A DNA stretch of 64,000 nt, taken from positions 62,001-126,000 of the forward strand of contig NZ_WMBT01000004.1 of NCBI RefSeq assembly GCF_009708075.1, read 5' to 3'. Position 1 is the stretch's first letter, and the number at the start of each line of letters is the position of its first letter. Made by a program: the position numbers and the translations under genes. The notes below the pieces were generated by a model that had not been told where the DNA came from, searched no databases, and saw nothing but the letters and a program-made list of their open reading frames with translations. Positions 8,504-18,263 of the stretch are shown piece by piece. This stretch comes from Paracoccus lichenicola (GTDB lineage: Bacteria; Pseudomonadota; Alphaproteobacteria; Rhodobacterales; Rhodobacteraceae).

Positions 8504-9247
8504 ATGAGCAAAATACGCCTGATCCTTGCCGCCGCCCTGCTGGCCGCCCTTCCCGCCGCCAGCCAGGCCGACATCGTGGAACGCGGCCGCTTCATCGACG
8601 TGGAAAACCATCGCGGCGGCAACGTCCTGCAAATGGTGCAGTTGCGCGAACGTCTGGCCCGGTCGGGCAAGACGGTGCGGATCCGGGGATACTGCCGGTC
8701 GGCCTGCACGATCCTGACCACGCTGCCCAATGCCTGCCTGGGCGGGGGCGCGAGGATCGGCTTTCACGCGCCGCGCATCCCGAACACGCAGATCATCCCG
8801 CCCCTGGTGGACGAGATCATGGGCAACTATTACCGGAACGGCATCCGCGACCGCTGGTTCGGCGGCTGGAACCGGTCGCTGGAGATGCAGGTGATCACCG
8901 CGCGGCAATATGTGCGCATGGACCCGCAGGCGCGGATCTGCGCCGCGGACCGGCAAGGCTCACTCTCGCAGCCGCCAGCCCGTCGCGAAGATCCAGCGGA
9001 TCGCCAGACAGCAGGCCGCGATCATCAGGCCGACCGCGACCAGCGACACGCCCACCGGCACGTCGGCAATCCCGAAGAACGCCCAGCGAAAGCCCGACAC
9101 GAGGTAAAGCACCGGGTTCAGCTTGGCCACGCCTTCCCAGAAGGGCGGCAGCATGTCCGCCGAATAGAACGCGCCGCCCAGGAAAACCAGGGGCGTGATC
9201 ACCATCATCGGCACGATCTGCAACTGCTCGAAGGACTTCGCCCATAG
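8504..9247 (+). CDS. Secreted hypothetical protein, frame running into the next gene
   Basis: The first about 150 residues look like a real exported protein: signal peptide [22 protein letters not shown], then a small domain with [21 protein letters not shown] and RIGFHAPR. This pattern resembles ClpP-like or rhizobial periplasmic hypothetical proteins around a possible Ser-Ala-Cys site. The frame then continues about 95 codons antisense to the ABC permease, where the composition turns to the Arg/Asp/His-rich pattern typical of antisense reading. The functional protein probably ends near 8955. Loss of the original stop, a frameshift or a sequence error are all possible. No function is assigned. 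Confidence 0.6.
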   Translation: MSKIRLILAAALLAALPAASQADIVERGRFIDVENHRGGNVLQMVQLRERLARSGKTVRIRGYCRSACTILTTLPNACLGGGARIGFHAPRIPNTQIIPPLVDEIMGNYYRNGIRDRWFGGWNRSLEMQVITARQYVRMDPQARICAADRQGSLSQPPARREDPADRQTAGRDHQADRDQRHAHRHVGNPEERPAKARHEVKHRVQLGHAFPEGRQHVRRIERAAQENQGRDHHHRHDLQLLEGLRP

Positions 9248-9726
9248 CCCGATGATGAAGCCCAGCAGGCTGAAGCCCGTGGCCGTCAGGACCAGGAAGG
9301 CCAGCATCCAGACCGGGTGCAGGATATGGACGCCCACGAAGAAGAACGAGGTCAGCAGGATCACCAGGGCGATCAGCACGGCCTTGGTCGCGGCGGCGCC
9401 CACGAAGCCCAGCGTGACCTCGATCCAGCCCACGGGCGAGACCAGGTATTCATAGATCGTGCCGCTGAACTTCGGGAAATAGATCCCGAAGCTGGCGTTG
9501 CTGACCGATTGCTGCAGGATCGTCAGCATCATCAGGCCGGGCACGATGAAGGCGCCGTATTCCACGCCCTCGACCGACTGGATGCGCCCGCCGATGGCCG
9601 CCCCGAAGACCACGAAATACAGCACCGTGGACAGGACCGGCGACAGAAGCGACTGCATGACGGTGCGGAAAAAGCGCGACATCTCGTGCTGGAAGATCGC
9701 CCCCACGCCGGGCCAGTTGACGCCGC

Positions 9727-9730
<4 letters not shown>
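8960..9730 (-). CDS. ABC-2 type exporter permease (YadH-like)
   Basis: A 256-residue integral membrane protein with the ABC-2 plan: an amphipathic N-terminus ([20 protein letters not shown]), then about six hydrophobic segments, including [31 protein letters not shown] and [16 protein letters not shown], the last being the typical ABC-2 re-entrant motif. It overlaps the ATPase gene by four bases (ATGA), so the two are translationally coupled and form a half-transporter pair. The exported substrate is unknown. Its 3' end lies under the tail of the convergent frame from 8504. Confidence 0.88.
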
Positions 9731-10668
<938 letters not shown>

Positions 10669-10681
10669 CGTGTCGTCCTTT

Positions 10682-11263
10682 TCACTCGGTCCCGGGGTGA
10701 TAGGGCCGGGCATGGCGCGCATGGGCCAGGGCCTCGACCCACCAGTCCAGCCTGTGCGCAAAGACCGCCATCGCCGCCTCGGCCGCAGCGGCGTCGTTGG
10801 GGTCGGTCATGTGCCCCAACGCGTCGAACTTGCGCCAGGGCGAGGCGAAGCTGACCGTGTCGCGCAGCGTGACGGTGTGCAGTTCGGCCAGGATGATGCG
10901 CAGGGCTTCCACCGCGCGCAAGCCGCCCGAGATGCCGCCATAGCCGATCAGCCCCACGGGCCGCGCCCACCATTCGGCGGTGACGAAATCGATCAGCGTC
11001 TTCAGGTGGCCGGGTTCGGCGTGGTTGTATTCGGGCGTCACGATGACGAAGCCGTCGAGGTTGGCCATCCGTTCGCGCAGGCGGTCGATGGCTGCGGCAT
11101 TGCCGGTCTGCACCGGCAGAAGATCGGGATCGGCCGGATCGATGGTGCGCGTGGCAAAGCCGTGGCCTTCCAGTTGGCGGATCACCCAGAATGCCACCCG
11201 GTCATTGATCCGCCCTTCCCGGATCGATCCCAGGATCACCCCGATGCACTTGCGTTCCGCCAT
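10682..11263 (-). CDS. NADPH-dependent FMN reductase family protein
   Basis: A 193-residue flavodoxin-like protein. The N-terminal phosphate loop [10 protein letters not shown] and the segment [18 protein letters not shown], followed by [11 protein letters not shown], are diagnostic of the NAD(P)H-dependent FMN reductase/ArsH/chromate-reductase group. It should bind FMN and reduce quinones, azo compounds or metal ions; the physiological acceptor is not predictable. It precedes the ABC exporter genes closely, but a shared function is only a guess. Confidence 0.88.
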   Translation of the reverse strand: MAERKCIGVILGSIREGRINDRVAFWVIRQLEGHGFATRTIDPADPDLLPVQTGNAAAIDRLRERMANLDGFVIVTPEYNHAEPGHLKTLIDFVTAEWWARPVGLIGYGGISGGLRAVEALRIILAELHTVTLRDTVSFASPWRKFDALGHMTDPNDAAAAEAAMAVFAHRLDWWVEALAHARHARPYHPGTE

Positions 11264-11410
11264 TGCCTGTTCCTTGTCGAGTCCGCCGGATTGAACGTCA
11301 AACCCCGTTCCTGTCGGCAGGACAAGGCATAAGCGTCAGCCGGGGCGATAGCCACCCCGCTGCCGATCAACAAGGCGGACCATCGGGCCAGGGTTCCGCC
11401 CGCGCTACCC

Positions 11411-12679
11411 CTAACCCCGCGCGGCCAGCAGGCTTTCGTCCAGGATGTCCAGTGCTTCCTCGAACACCGCGTCCGGGATCGTCAGCGGCGCCAGGAACCG
11501 GATCACGTTGCCGTAAACCCCGCAGGTCAGCAGGATCAGGTTGCGCTTCAGCGCCTCCTCGCGGACGCGGTTGGTGAAGTCGGGGTTGGGGCTGTCGGTG
11601 CCGGGGTGGTTGAACTCGACCGCGTTCATGAAGCCGGGGCCGCGGATGTCGGCGATCTGGGGGACATGGTCGCGCGCCGCCGCCAGCCGCTGCTTCAGGC
11701 GCTGGCCCAGGCGGGTGGCGCGGTCGCAGAGGCCCTCGTCGGCGATCACGTCCAGAACGGCATGGGCCGCGGCCACGCCCAGCGGGTTGCCCGCATAGGT
11801 GCCGCCCAGTCCGCCGGGATTGGGGCTGTCCATCACCTCGGCCCGGCCCGTGACCGCGCTGATCGGCAAGCCGCCGCCAAGCCCCTTGGCCATGGCCGTC
11901 AGGTCGGCGGCGACGCCGTGATGCTCCATCGCGAACAGCTTGCCGGTGCGGGCAAAGCCCGTCTGCACCTCGTCCGCGATCAGCAGCATCCCGTGATGGT
12001 CGCACAGCGCGCGCAGTTCCGCCATGAAGCCCGCCGGCACCTCGTAAAAGCCGCCCTCGCCCTGCACGGGTTCGACGATGATCGCGGCCACGCGGGCGGG
12101 TTCCAGATCGGCCTTGAACAGTTGCTGCAAGGCCTTCAGCGCGTCCTCCTTGGAAACGCCGTGCAGCGGGTTCGGGAAGGGCAGGTGCCAGACATCGGGC
12201 ATCATCGGCCCGAAGCCCGCCTTGTAGGGCTGGACCTTGCCCGTCAGCGCCATGCCCATGAAGGTGCGCCCGTGGAAACCGCCGCCAAAGGCCACGACGC
12301 CAGGACGGCCCGTGTAATGGCGGGCGATCTTGACGGCATTCTCCACCGCCTCGGCCCCGGTGGTAGCGAAGATGGTCTTCTTGTCGAAATCGCCGGGCAC
12401 CAGCGCGTTCAGCCGTTCGGCCAGCGAGACATAGCTCTCATACGGCACGACCTGATGGCAGGTATGGGTAAAGCGGTCCAGCTGCGCCTTGACCGCCTCG
12501 ACCACGCGGGGATGGCGGTGGCCGGTGTTCACGACCGCGATTCCGGCGGCAAAGTCGATATAGCGGTTGCCGTCGCGGTCCCAGATCTCGGCATTTTCGG
12601 CGCGTTCGGCATAGATTTGCGTGGTCATGCCGACGCCCCGGGAAATGGCGGCGTTCTTGCGGTCGGTCATGGTGGTCAT
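11411..12679 (-). CDS. gabT: 4-aminobutyrate aminotransferase (class III)
   Basis: A 422-residue class III PLP aminotransferase, most like GabT. Visible hallmarks are the cofactor loop TTGAEAVENAVKIAR, the HGRT motif (FGGGFHGRTFMGMALTG), IVEPVQGEGGF, the PLP-ring aspartate D236 in LLIADEVQTGFART and the Schiff-base lysine K265 in AMAKGLGGGLP. It should transfer the amino group of GABA to 2-oxoglutarate. A succinate-semialdehyde dehydrogenase is not in the window, so related omega-amino acids could also be substrates. AAGGAGCGATTCCG precedes the start at 12679; ATG 12670 is a second option. Confidence 0.85.
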   Translation of the reverse strand: MTTMTDRKNAAISRGVGMTTQIYAERAENAEIWDRDGNRYIDFAAGIAVVNTGHRHPRVVEAVKAQLDRFTHTCHQVVPYESYVSLAERLNALVPGDFDKKTIFATTGAEAVENAVKIARHYTGRPGVVAFGGGFHGRTFMGMALTGKVQPYKAGFGPMMPDVWHLPFPNPLHGVSKEDALKALQQLFKADLEPARVAAIIVEPVQGEGGFYEVPAGFMAELRALCDHHGMLLIADEVQTGFARTGKLFAMEHHGVAADLTAMAKGLGGGLPISAVTGRAEVMDSPNPGGLGGTYAGNPLGVAAAHAVLDVIADEGLCDRATRLGQRLKQRLAAARDHVPQIADIRGPGFMNAVEFNHPGTDSPNPDFTNRVREEALKRNLILLTCGVYGNVIRFLAPLTIPDAVFEEALDILDESLLAARG

Positions 12680-12801
12680 CGGAATCGCTCCTTGTCGGAC
12701 TTGGCGGATGCTAGCGCAGCCCCGATGCGCCGAACAGGCCCGCCCTTGCACAGCCCGTCCCGCCGCGCGATGCTGGCCGGGAAGACCGCCCCGAGGACCG
12801 C

Positions 12802-13224
12802 ATGACCCTGACCCGCACCCTTGCCGCGCTTGCAGCCGCAGCCGCCCTCGCCGCCTGCCAAGACGCGGGCGAAAGGTCGGTGGCGATGCTGCGGCCGGGC
12901 AGCAGCTTCACCGTGGCCCGCATCGACGGCGCCCCCGCCCCCGCCGGCGTCACCTTCGAGGTGGGCGAGGGCAGCCGCGTCACGGGCCGCGCGCCCTGCA
13001 ACCGCTACAGCGGGCAGCTGACCGAAAGCGGCGGCGCCATGACGGTCAGCGGCACGGTGATGACCCGCATGGCCTGCGGGGAAGCGGACCGCATGATGGC
13101 CGAAACGCGCTTTGGCATCGCCCTGGGCAGCGTCACCGCGGCCCGCCGAACGGGCGAGGGCATCGCGCTGACCGACCCCGAGGGGCGAGAGCGCCTGGGC
13201 CTGGTCCCCGCGGGCGGGCAATAG
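12802..13224 (+). CDS. META domain (HslJ-like) lipoprotein
   Basis: A 140-residue protein with a lipoprotein signal (MTLTRTLAALAAAAALAAC, Cys19) and a single META domain: GVTFEVGEGSRVTGRAPCNRYSG, then GTVMTRMACGEADRMMAE. The NRYSG and TRMACG elements are the family signature seen in E. coli HslJ. It is expected in the envelope; META proteins are linked to stress or antibiotic tolerance, with no defined biochemistry. It is divergent from gabT and five bases ahead of the rhomboid gene, so probably co-transcribed with it. Confidence 0.82.
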   Translation: MTLTRTLAALAAAAALAACQDAGERSVAMLRPGSSFTVARIDGAPAPAGVTFEVGEGSRVTGRAPCNRYSGQLTESGGAMTVSGTVMTRMACGEADRMMAETRFGIALGSVTAARRTGEGIALTDPEGRERLGLVPAGGQ

Positions 13225-13228
13225 GCCG

Positions 13229-13954
13229 GTGTTCCCGATCCGGGACCACAACCCGTCCAACCAGCGGCCCTGGATCACCTATGGCCTGATCGCCGTCAAC
13301 ATCGCGATGTATCTGCTGACCCTGCCGTTCTTCGCGGGCGGCGAATGGTTGTGGGTGCGGTTGGCGCTGTACCCCCTGGCGGTGACGCAGGGGGACATGC
13401 TGTGGGGCCTGCTGACCCACATGTTCCTGCACGCCGGGATCCTGCACGTCGCGGGCAACCTGCTGTTCCTGTACATCTTCGGCGACAATCTGGAGGAGCA
13501 GCTGGGCCGCCTGGGGTTCCTGGGTTTCTATCTGCTGGCCGGGCTTGCGGCGGCCGCGGCGCAGATGGCGGCCGATCCGCTGTCGGCCATCCCGATGGTC
13601 GGCGCCTCGGGCGCGATCGCGGGCGTGATGGGCGGCTATCTGCTGCTGTTTCCGCGTGCGCGCGTGGACATCGTCGCGATCTTCATCATCTTCTTCAAGG
13701 TCTTCACCCTGCCCGCCTGGGCCGTGCTGGGCGTCTGGCTGGCGATCCAGGTCTTCGGCGGCTTCGCCACGCCCACGGATGGGGGCGGCGTCGCCTATTG
13801 GGCCCATGCCGGGGGCTTCCTGGCCGGGGCGGTGCTGACCCTGCCGCGATTCCTGCGGCTTGGCGGGACGGGCTTCTGGGCGCGCACCCACGGCCACCCG
13901 CCGCATCCCGAGGTGGTCTATGCGCCAACCCGCATCCCGCCCGTGGGCCGCTAG
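13229..13954 (+). CDS. Rhomboid family intramembrane serine protease
   Basis: A 241-residue polytopic membrane protein. The catalytic serine lies in VGASGAIAGVMG (GxSG motif) and the catalytic histidine in YWAHAGGFLAGAVL; the loop-1 region has the Asn and Leu pattern of rhomboids (MFLHAGILHVAGNLLFLYIFG). The pattern gives about six transmembrane helices. It should cleave transmembrane substrates within the inner membrane; the substrate is unknown. It starts with GTG at 13229, five bases after the META gene, and its last four bases overlap the convergent mnmD. Confidence 0.9.
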   Translation: MFPIRDHNPSNQRPWITYGLIAVNIAMYLLTLPFFAGGEWLWVRLALYPLAVTQGDMLWGLLTHMFLHAGILHVAGNLLFLYIFGDNLEEQLGRLGFLGFYLLAGLAAAAAQMAADPLSAIPMVGASGAIAGVMGGYLLLFPRARVDIVAIFIIFFKVFTLPAWAVLGVWLAIQVFGGFATPTDGGGVAYWAHAGGFLAGAVLTLPRFLRLGGTGFWARTHGHPPHPEVVYAPTRIPPVGR

Positions 13955-14622
13955 GGCTTGATCCCGGCGCTCATGTGCCGCTTGCGGCCAAAGCCGGGGC
14001 GGCGGGCGACGTGGAAGCCCGCCTCGCTCAGGGCGCGCCGCACCGCGCCTGCCGCCGTATAGGTGGCGAAGGTGCCGCCCGGCGCGGTGCAGCGCCCGAC
14101 ATGGGCCATGATCTCCGGCCCCCACATCCCGGGGTTCTTGGCCGGGGAAAAGCCGTCGAGGAACCAGGCATCGGCCTGCCCCTGCCACGCGGGCAGCGTT
14201 TGCGCCACGTCACCGATTACCAGCCGTAAGGCGACCTGCCCCACCCGGATCACGCTGCCGCCCCAGCCTGCCCGCAACTGCGCCGACAGATCCGCCAGTT
14301 CCGGGAAGGCCGCATGGGCCTGTTCAAGCTGCGGCAGGCTCATCGGCCAACCCTCGAAGCTGGTCATCACGACCGGCACCGCCGCCACCTGCGCCAGGGC
14401 CAGGCAGTTCAGCCCGGTCCCGAACCCCAGCTCCGCCACATGAAAGCCCGCCCGCAGCCGCGCAGGCAGGTCGTTGCCGTCCAGGAACACGTGCCGCGCC
14501 TCATCCAAGCCCCCGCCCAGGCTGAAATAAGGATCGTCGAAGCGGGTGGACACCGGCACGCCGCCATCCCGCCAGTCAAGCTGCGGGTGGCGGGCGGGGT
14601 CGTGATCGGATAGTGCGCTCAT
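13951..14622 (-). CDS. mnmD: tRNA 5-methylaminomethyl-2-thiouridine methyltransferase MnmD
   Basis: A 223-residue SAM-dependent methyltransferase matching the N-terminal half of MnmC. The SAM-binding strand is VAELGFGTGLNCLAL and the catalytic region DAWFLDGFSPAKNPGMW is the MnmD hallmark; DDPYFS near the N-terminus is also typical. It methylates the amino group of nm5s2U34 in tRNA wobble positions. In E. coli it is fused to an FAD oxidase; here that partner is likely the divergent gene at 14652. The two start codons are 29 bases apart. Confidence 0.88.
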   Translation of the reverse strand: MSALSDHDPARHPQLDWRDGGVPVSTRFDDPYFSLGGGLDEARHVFLDGNDLPARLRAGFHVAELGFGTGLNCLALAQVAAVPVVMTSFEGWPMSLPQLEQAHAAFPELADLSAQLRAGWGGSVIRVGQVALRLVIGDVAQTLPAWQGQADAWFLDGFSPAKNPGMWGPEIMAHVGRCTAPGGTFATYTAAGAVRRALSEAGFHVARRPGFGRKRHMSAGIKP

Positions 14623-14651
14623 GAACGGCAGCTAGGGGAAAGGCGCGGGCC

Positions 14652-15668
14652 TTGACAAGCGTCACGATCATCGGCGGCGGCATCTTCGGGCTGGCCTGCG
14701 CTTGGGAAATGACCCGGCGCGGCGCCCCTGTCCGCCTGATCGAGGCCGTTCGGATCGGCGCGGGATCGTCCGGCGGCCATGTCGGCGCATTGGCCCCCCA
14801 CGCGCCGGACAACTGGAACCCGAAGAAGGCCTTCCAGCTGGACAGCCTGCTGATGGCCCCGGCCTTCTGGGCAGGGGTCGAGGCCGCATCCAACCTGCCC
14901 TCTGGCTATGCCCGCACCGGGCGGCTGCAACCCGCAGGGGATGCGGACCGCCTGCGCGACCGCATCGCCGCCGCCGCCGACCGTTGGCCCCAGGACTGCG
15001 CGATGCGCCTGACCGACACCCCGCCGGGCGATCTGGTGCCCGACAGCCCTTCGGGCCTGTGGCTGTTCGACACTCTGACCGCCCGCCTGTCCCCCCGCGC
15101 GGCGGGCGCGGCGCTGGCCCAAGCCATCCGCAACCGGGGCGGAGAGATCATCGAGGGCCAGACCCCCGGTCCCCTTGCCGGCCCGGTCCTCTGGGCCACC
15201 GGCACGCCGGGGCTGGAGGATCTGTCCCGCGACCTGGGCCGCCCCATCGGCAAGGGCGTCAAGGGCCAGTCGGCGCTGCTGCGCCACGCCGCCCCCGATG
15301 CGCCACAGGTCTTTGCCGACGGCCTGCACATCGTGCCCCACGGCGACGGAACGGTGGCGATCGGCTCGACCTCGGAAAACGACTACGATCACCTGGACCC
15401 CGACGACCGGATCGACGCCCTGATCGCCAAGGCCCGGGCCACCTGCCCGCAACTGCGCGGCGCCCCCGTGATCGACCGCTGGGCCGGCGCCCGCCCCCGC
15501 GCCCGGACCCGCGCTCCGATCCTGGGACCATGGCCTGGCCGCCCCGGCCACCATGTCGCCAATGGCGGTTTCAAGATCGGCTTCGGCATGGCGCCGAAGA
15601 TCGCGCAGGTCATGGCCGACCTGATCCTGGACGGCCATGACGCCATCCCCGACGGCTTCCGCCTGTAA
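14652..15668 (+). CDS. FAD-dependent oxidoreductase (DadA/MnmC-C-like)
   Basis: A 338-residue glycine-oxidase-like flavoprotein. The N-terminal dinucleotide fold VTIIGGGIFGLACAWEMTRRG binds FAD, and GAGSSGGHVGALAPHAPDNW and the C-terminal GHHVANGGFKIGFGMAPKIA are family features. The position beside mnmD suggests it performs the MnmC oxidase step (cmnm5s2U to nm5s2U), but amino-acid oxidase activity is an alternative. It begins with TTG at 14652, directly giving MTSVTIIGGG, the usual start of this family. Confidence 0.8.
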   Translation: MTSVTIIGGGIFGLACAWEMTRRGAPVRLIEAVRIGAGSSGGHVGALAPHAPDNWNPKKAFQLDSLLMAPAFWAGVEAASNLPSGYARTGRLQPAGDADRLRDRIAAAADRWPQDCAMRLTDTPPGDLVPDSPSGLWLFDTLTARLSPRAAGAALAQAIRNRGGEIIEGQTPGPLAGPVLWATGTPGLEDLSRDLGRPIGKGVKGQSALLRHAAPDAPQVFADGLHIVPHGDGTVAIGSTSENDYDHLDPDDRIDALIAKARATCPQLRGAPVIDRWAGARPRARTRAPILGPWPGRPGHHVANGGFKIGFGMAPKIAQVMADLILDGHDAIPDGFRL

Positions 15669-15674
15669 CCTGCA

Positions 15675-15724
15675 TTGGACCCCAAATATCCCACGGGGGT
15701 CCGGGGGTGTGAAACCCCCGGCCT
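15675..15724. repeat. Rhodobacterales-type G/C palindrome with ATATTT/AAATAT edge
   Basis: CCCAAATATCCCACGGGGGT then CCGGGGGTGTGAAACCCCCG forms a G/C hairpin bordered by AAATATC. The same core in opposite orientation occurs at 34697-34712 (ACCCCCGGGATATTT). It sits between two convergent genes and probably acts as a transcription end for both. Confidence 0.5.
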
Positions 15725-16246
15725 TCACAAGGGCAAAGGCGACACCCCGATCACCAGCGGATGCAGATGCAGCAGCGCCGCCCAGATCACCACCGCCAGC
15801 AAGACCCGCCGCCATGTCACCCGGAACGCCCGGGGCAGCCCCGACCGTGCCAAGCCCGACAGCGCAAAGACCCCCATCCCGCCAAACAGGATCGCGTGCG
15901 CCAGATCGCCATTGGCGACCAGATGCGCCCCTGCCCACAGGGCAAAGGCCGCGACCAGCCCCGACAGGCCCGCGCCAAGCGCGCCCACCAGGATCGCCAG
16001 CGGCATGGCGATGTTGACCAGCCAGCGGCTCCACAACGGCTGGTCCCACAGATGCACATAGGGCGCGCGCCCCGCCGCCACGATCAGCCAATACAAAAGC
16101 CCGATCGACAGCAGGCTGAAACCCGCCAGGTATCCCCGCCGCCCCAACCTTGCCACCAGCCAGCCGCGCGGCCCGGGCAGCGCCGGGATCATGTGCGCGC
16201 CCAAAAAGCAGGCCCAGGCAAGCAGATATTCGGTCCATCCGGTCAT
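15725..16246 (-). CDS. NnrU family membrane protein
   Basis: A 173-residue protein with about five hydrophobic segments (YLLAWACFLGAHMIPAL, GFSLLSIGLLYWLIVAAG, INIAMP-like LVNIAMPLAILVGALGAG, and a final VLLAVVIWAALLHLHPLVIG). Features shared with NnrU are GxHxIPxxP near the N-terminus, the W-Q-WSRW segment, and HLVANGDLAHAILFGGMGVFAL. NnrU is associated with nitric-oxide reduction in Rhodobacter; some homologues are 15-cis-zeta-carotene isomerases (Z-ISO). No denitrification genes are adjacent here, so the role stays open. Confidence 0.8.
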   Translation of the reverse strand: MTGWTEYLLAWACFLGAHMIPALPGPRGWLVARLGRRGYLAGFSLLSIGLLYWLIVAAGRAPYVHLWDQPLWSRWLVNIAMPLAILVGALGAGLSGLVAAFALWAGAHLVANGDLAHAILFGGMGVFALSGLARSGLPRAFRVTWRRVLLAVVIWAALLHLHPLVIGVSPLPL

Positions 16247-16314
16247 GCCCCCCTCTAGCCGCTTGCAGCCGGAACCGCCAGCGGGTGAAACTGCGTCAAA
16301 AAGGACGCTGCACC

Positions 16315-16878
16315 ATGACCACCCGCCTTGACCACGCCTTCCAGGCCATCGACGCCGCCAATGCCCTCGATCCGAACCTGGAGGAGGGCAAGCCCGCCAA
16401 CCTGCTTTACGGCCAGCGGATGACCGAACAGCAGCAGCATCTGTTCCCCCAGGCCTCGGACGCACTGCGGATCGCCTGTCGGGGCCAGCACATCGAACGC
16501 TGGCTTCTGCCGCGCGACGCCTATCCCATGGACCGGGCGGGCTATCTGCAATGGCGTCAGGAACAGGCCCGCCGCCACGCGGATCGCATCGCGGGCATCA
16601 TGGCGGATGCGGGCTACGGCGAAGACGACATCGCCCAGGCCCGCAAGATGCTGACCAAGCAGGGCCTCAAGCGCGACCCCGAGGTGCAGGCGCTGGAGGA
16701 CGTGATCTGCTTCACCTTCATCCGCTGGTATCTGGGCGACTTCATGGCCGCGATCCCGGACGAGAAGATGGACCGCATCATCGAAAAGACCGCCGCCAAG
16801 ATGTCCCCCGAAGGCCGCGCGCGGGCGCTGGAAGAATTTCCCATGCCAGAGGCCCTGGCCCGGCATTTCCGCCAATGA
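16315..16878 (+). CDS. DUF4202-type hypothetical protein
   Basis: A 187-residue soluble protein. The opening FQAIDAANALDPNLEEGKP, the segment RIACRGQHIERWLLPRDAYP and the final LVICF-type helix DVICFTFIRWYLGDFMAAIPDEKM match my recollection of DUF4202 proteins. Conserved His and Asp in the RGQHIERW and ALEDVICFTF segments suggest an HD-like helical fold, but this is inference. It shares its stop with the start of the CbiX-like gene (ATGA overlap), so the two are translationally coupled. No function is established. Confidence 0.65.
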   Translation: MTTRLDHAFQAIDAANALDPNLEEGKPANLLYGQRMTEQQQHLFPQASDALRIACRGQHIERWLLPRDAYPMDRAGYLQWRQEQARRHADRIAGIMADAGYGEDDIAQARKMLTKQGLKRDPEVQALEDVICFTFIRWYLGDFMAAIPDEKMDRIIEKTAAKMSPEGRARALEEFPMPEALARHFRQ

Positions 16879-17555
16879 CGCGGGCCGTCATCGTCTCGCA
16901 CGGGCAACCCGGCGACCCCGGTCCCCAGCAGCAGGCCATCGAGGATCTGGCCGCCCGCATCCAAGCCTGCGATCCCGGCTGCCCGGTCGCGGGCGCGACG
17001 CTGGCCATGCCCGGCGCGCTGGCTGCGGTGGCGGACGGCGACAGCCTGATCTATCCGATGTTCATGGCCGAGGGATGGTTCACCCGGACCGAACTGCCCC
17101 GCCGCCTAACGCAGGCGGGCGCGGGCGGGGCGCGGGTGCTGCGGCCCTTCGGCACCGATCCGGCCCTGCCCGGCCTGATCGTGGCGCAGGCCCATGCGGC
17201 GGCCGCAGCCCAAGGCTGGGCGCCGCAGGACACCACGCTGCTGCTGTCCGCCCATGGCTCGCAGCGGTCGCAGGCGTCCTTCACCATCACCACGGCGCTT
17301 GCGGAAGGCATCGCCCCGCAGTTCGCCCGCGTCGTCACGGGCTTTGTCGAACAGGAACCCTTCCTCGCCGATGCGGCGCGCGGATTGGAACGCGCCGTCA
17401 GCCTGCCCTTCTTCGCCTTGCGGGCGGAACATGTCCTGGACGACCTGCCCGAGGCCCTGGACCAGGCGGGCTTCACCGGCCCGCGCCTCGATCCCATCGG
17501 CCTTGCGCCCGAGGTGCCCGCCCTGATCGCCGCCAGCATCCGCGCGGCGCTATGA
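16875..17555 (+). CDS. CbiX/sirohydrochlorin-chelatase-like protein
   Basis: A 226-residue protein with two related halves. The N-terminal half starts RAVIVSHGQPGDPGPQ (SHG motif) and the second has TLLLSAHGSQRSQASF (SAHGS), as in CbiX or HemH-type class II chelatases with a duplicated fold; the histidines are in the positions used for metal. Such enzymes insert cobalt or iron into sirohydrochlorin. No other cobalamin or siroheme gene is present in the window. The start codon overlaps the stop of the DUF4202 gene. Confidence 0.7.
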   Translation: MTRAVIVSHGQPGDPGPQQQAIEDLAARIQACDPGCPVAGATLAMPGALAAVADGDSLIYPMFMAEGWFTRTELPRRLTQAGAGGARVLRPFGTDPALPGLIVAQAHAAAAAQGWAPQDTTLLLSAHGSQRSQASFTITTALAEGIAPQFARVVTGFVEQEPFLADAARGLERAVSLPFFALRAEHVLDDLPEALDQAGFTGPRLDPIGLAPEVPALIAASIRAAL

Positions 17556-18263
17556 CGGCTTGGCGTAATAGGCGTATCCCGCAGCCTCGACAAACCCCAG
17601 GCGATCATAGGCGGCCCGCGCCCCCGCATTGGCGCGGCTGACCGCCAGCCCGATCCTGGTCGCGCCCTGGTCCTGCGCCCAAAACGCCGCCTGCCGCATC
17701 ATCCAGCCCGCCAGCCCCCGGCGGCGAAAGGCGGGCAGGACCTCGACCGCGTGGACCATCGCCACCTTGCCATGGATCGCGGCGAAGGCCGCCCCCGCCG
17801 CACGGTCGTCGAGGCGGCCCAGGATGGCGATCTTCGGTCCCCTCACGCGGTCCATCACCGCCTGCCGCGCCGGGGTGATGCTGCCTGCCGACCAGATGTC
17901 GCGCTGGATCGCCAAGGGCGGCCAGATCGCGAAGCTGGCGAGACGCGGGATCGGCTGGCCGGTCAAGGCGGAAACCGGCGCCTGCATAATCGCGGTGGGC
18001 GTGTCGCGCCGGTATCCGGCGGCGGTCAGCGCGGCGACCAGGGCGGTGTCGGCATCCAGCACGCGGAACATCGGCTGCTGGTTCCATGCGCGATGGACCC
18101 CCTCGACCGCCGCAATATCCTCGGGCACCCAAGCCCCCACCGTCCGCGCCGAACTGACCCGCCCGCCTGCGCCAAGACCCCGGCCCACCCGGAAACCGCC
18201 CGCATCCGCGTATTCGGCGGCAGGCCAGGTGTCCTCGAAGGCCAAGGCCAGGGCGGCGTCCAT
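17550..18263 (-). CDS. GNAT family N-acetyltransferase
   Basis: A 237-residue acetyltransferase. The C-terminal half carries the acetyl-CoA binding motif A: MVHAVEVLPAFRRRGLAGWM (R-R-x-G-x-G/A pattern), followed by IGLAVSRANAGARAAYDRLG and FVEAAGYAYYAKP, the typical N-A-R-Y-G ending. The N-terminal half is divergent and probably a second degenerate GNAT fold. The substrate is unknown. The ATG at 18263 overlaps the stop of the upstream CinA-type gene; its end overlaps the convergent CbiX-like gene by six bases. Confidence 0.82.
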   Translation of the reverse strand: MDAALALAFEDTWPAAEYADAGGFRVGRGLGAGGRVSSARTVGAWVPEDIAAVEGVHRAWNQQPMFRVLDADTALVAALTAAGYRRDTPTAIMQAPVSALTGQPIPRLASFAIWPPLAIQRDIWSAGSITPARQAVMDRVRGPKIAILGRLDDRAAGAAFAAIHGKVAMVHAVEVLPAFRRRGLAGWMMRQAAFWAQDQGATRIGLAVSRANAGARAAYDRLGFVEAAGYAYYAKPS

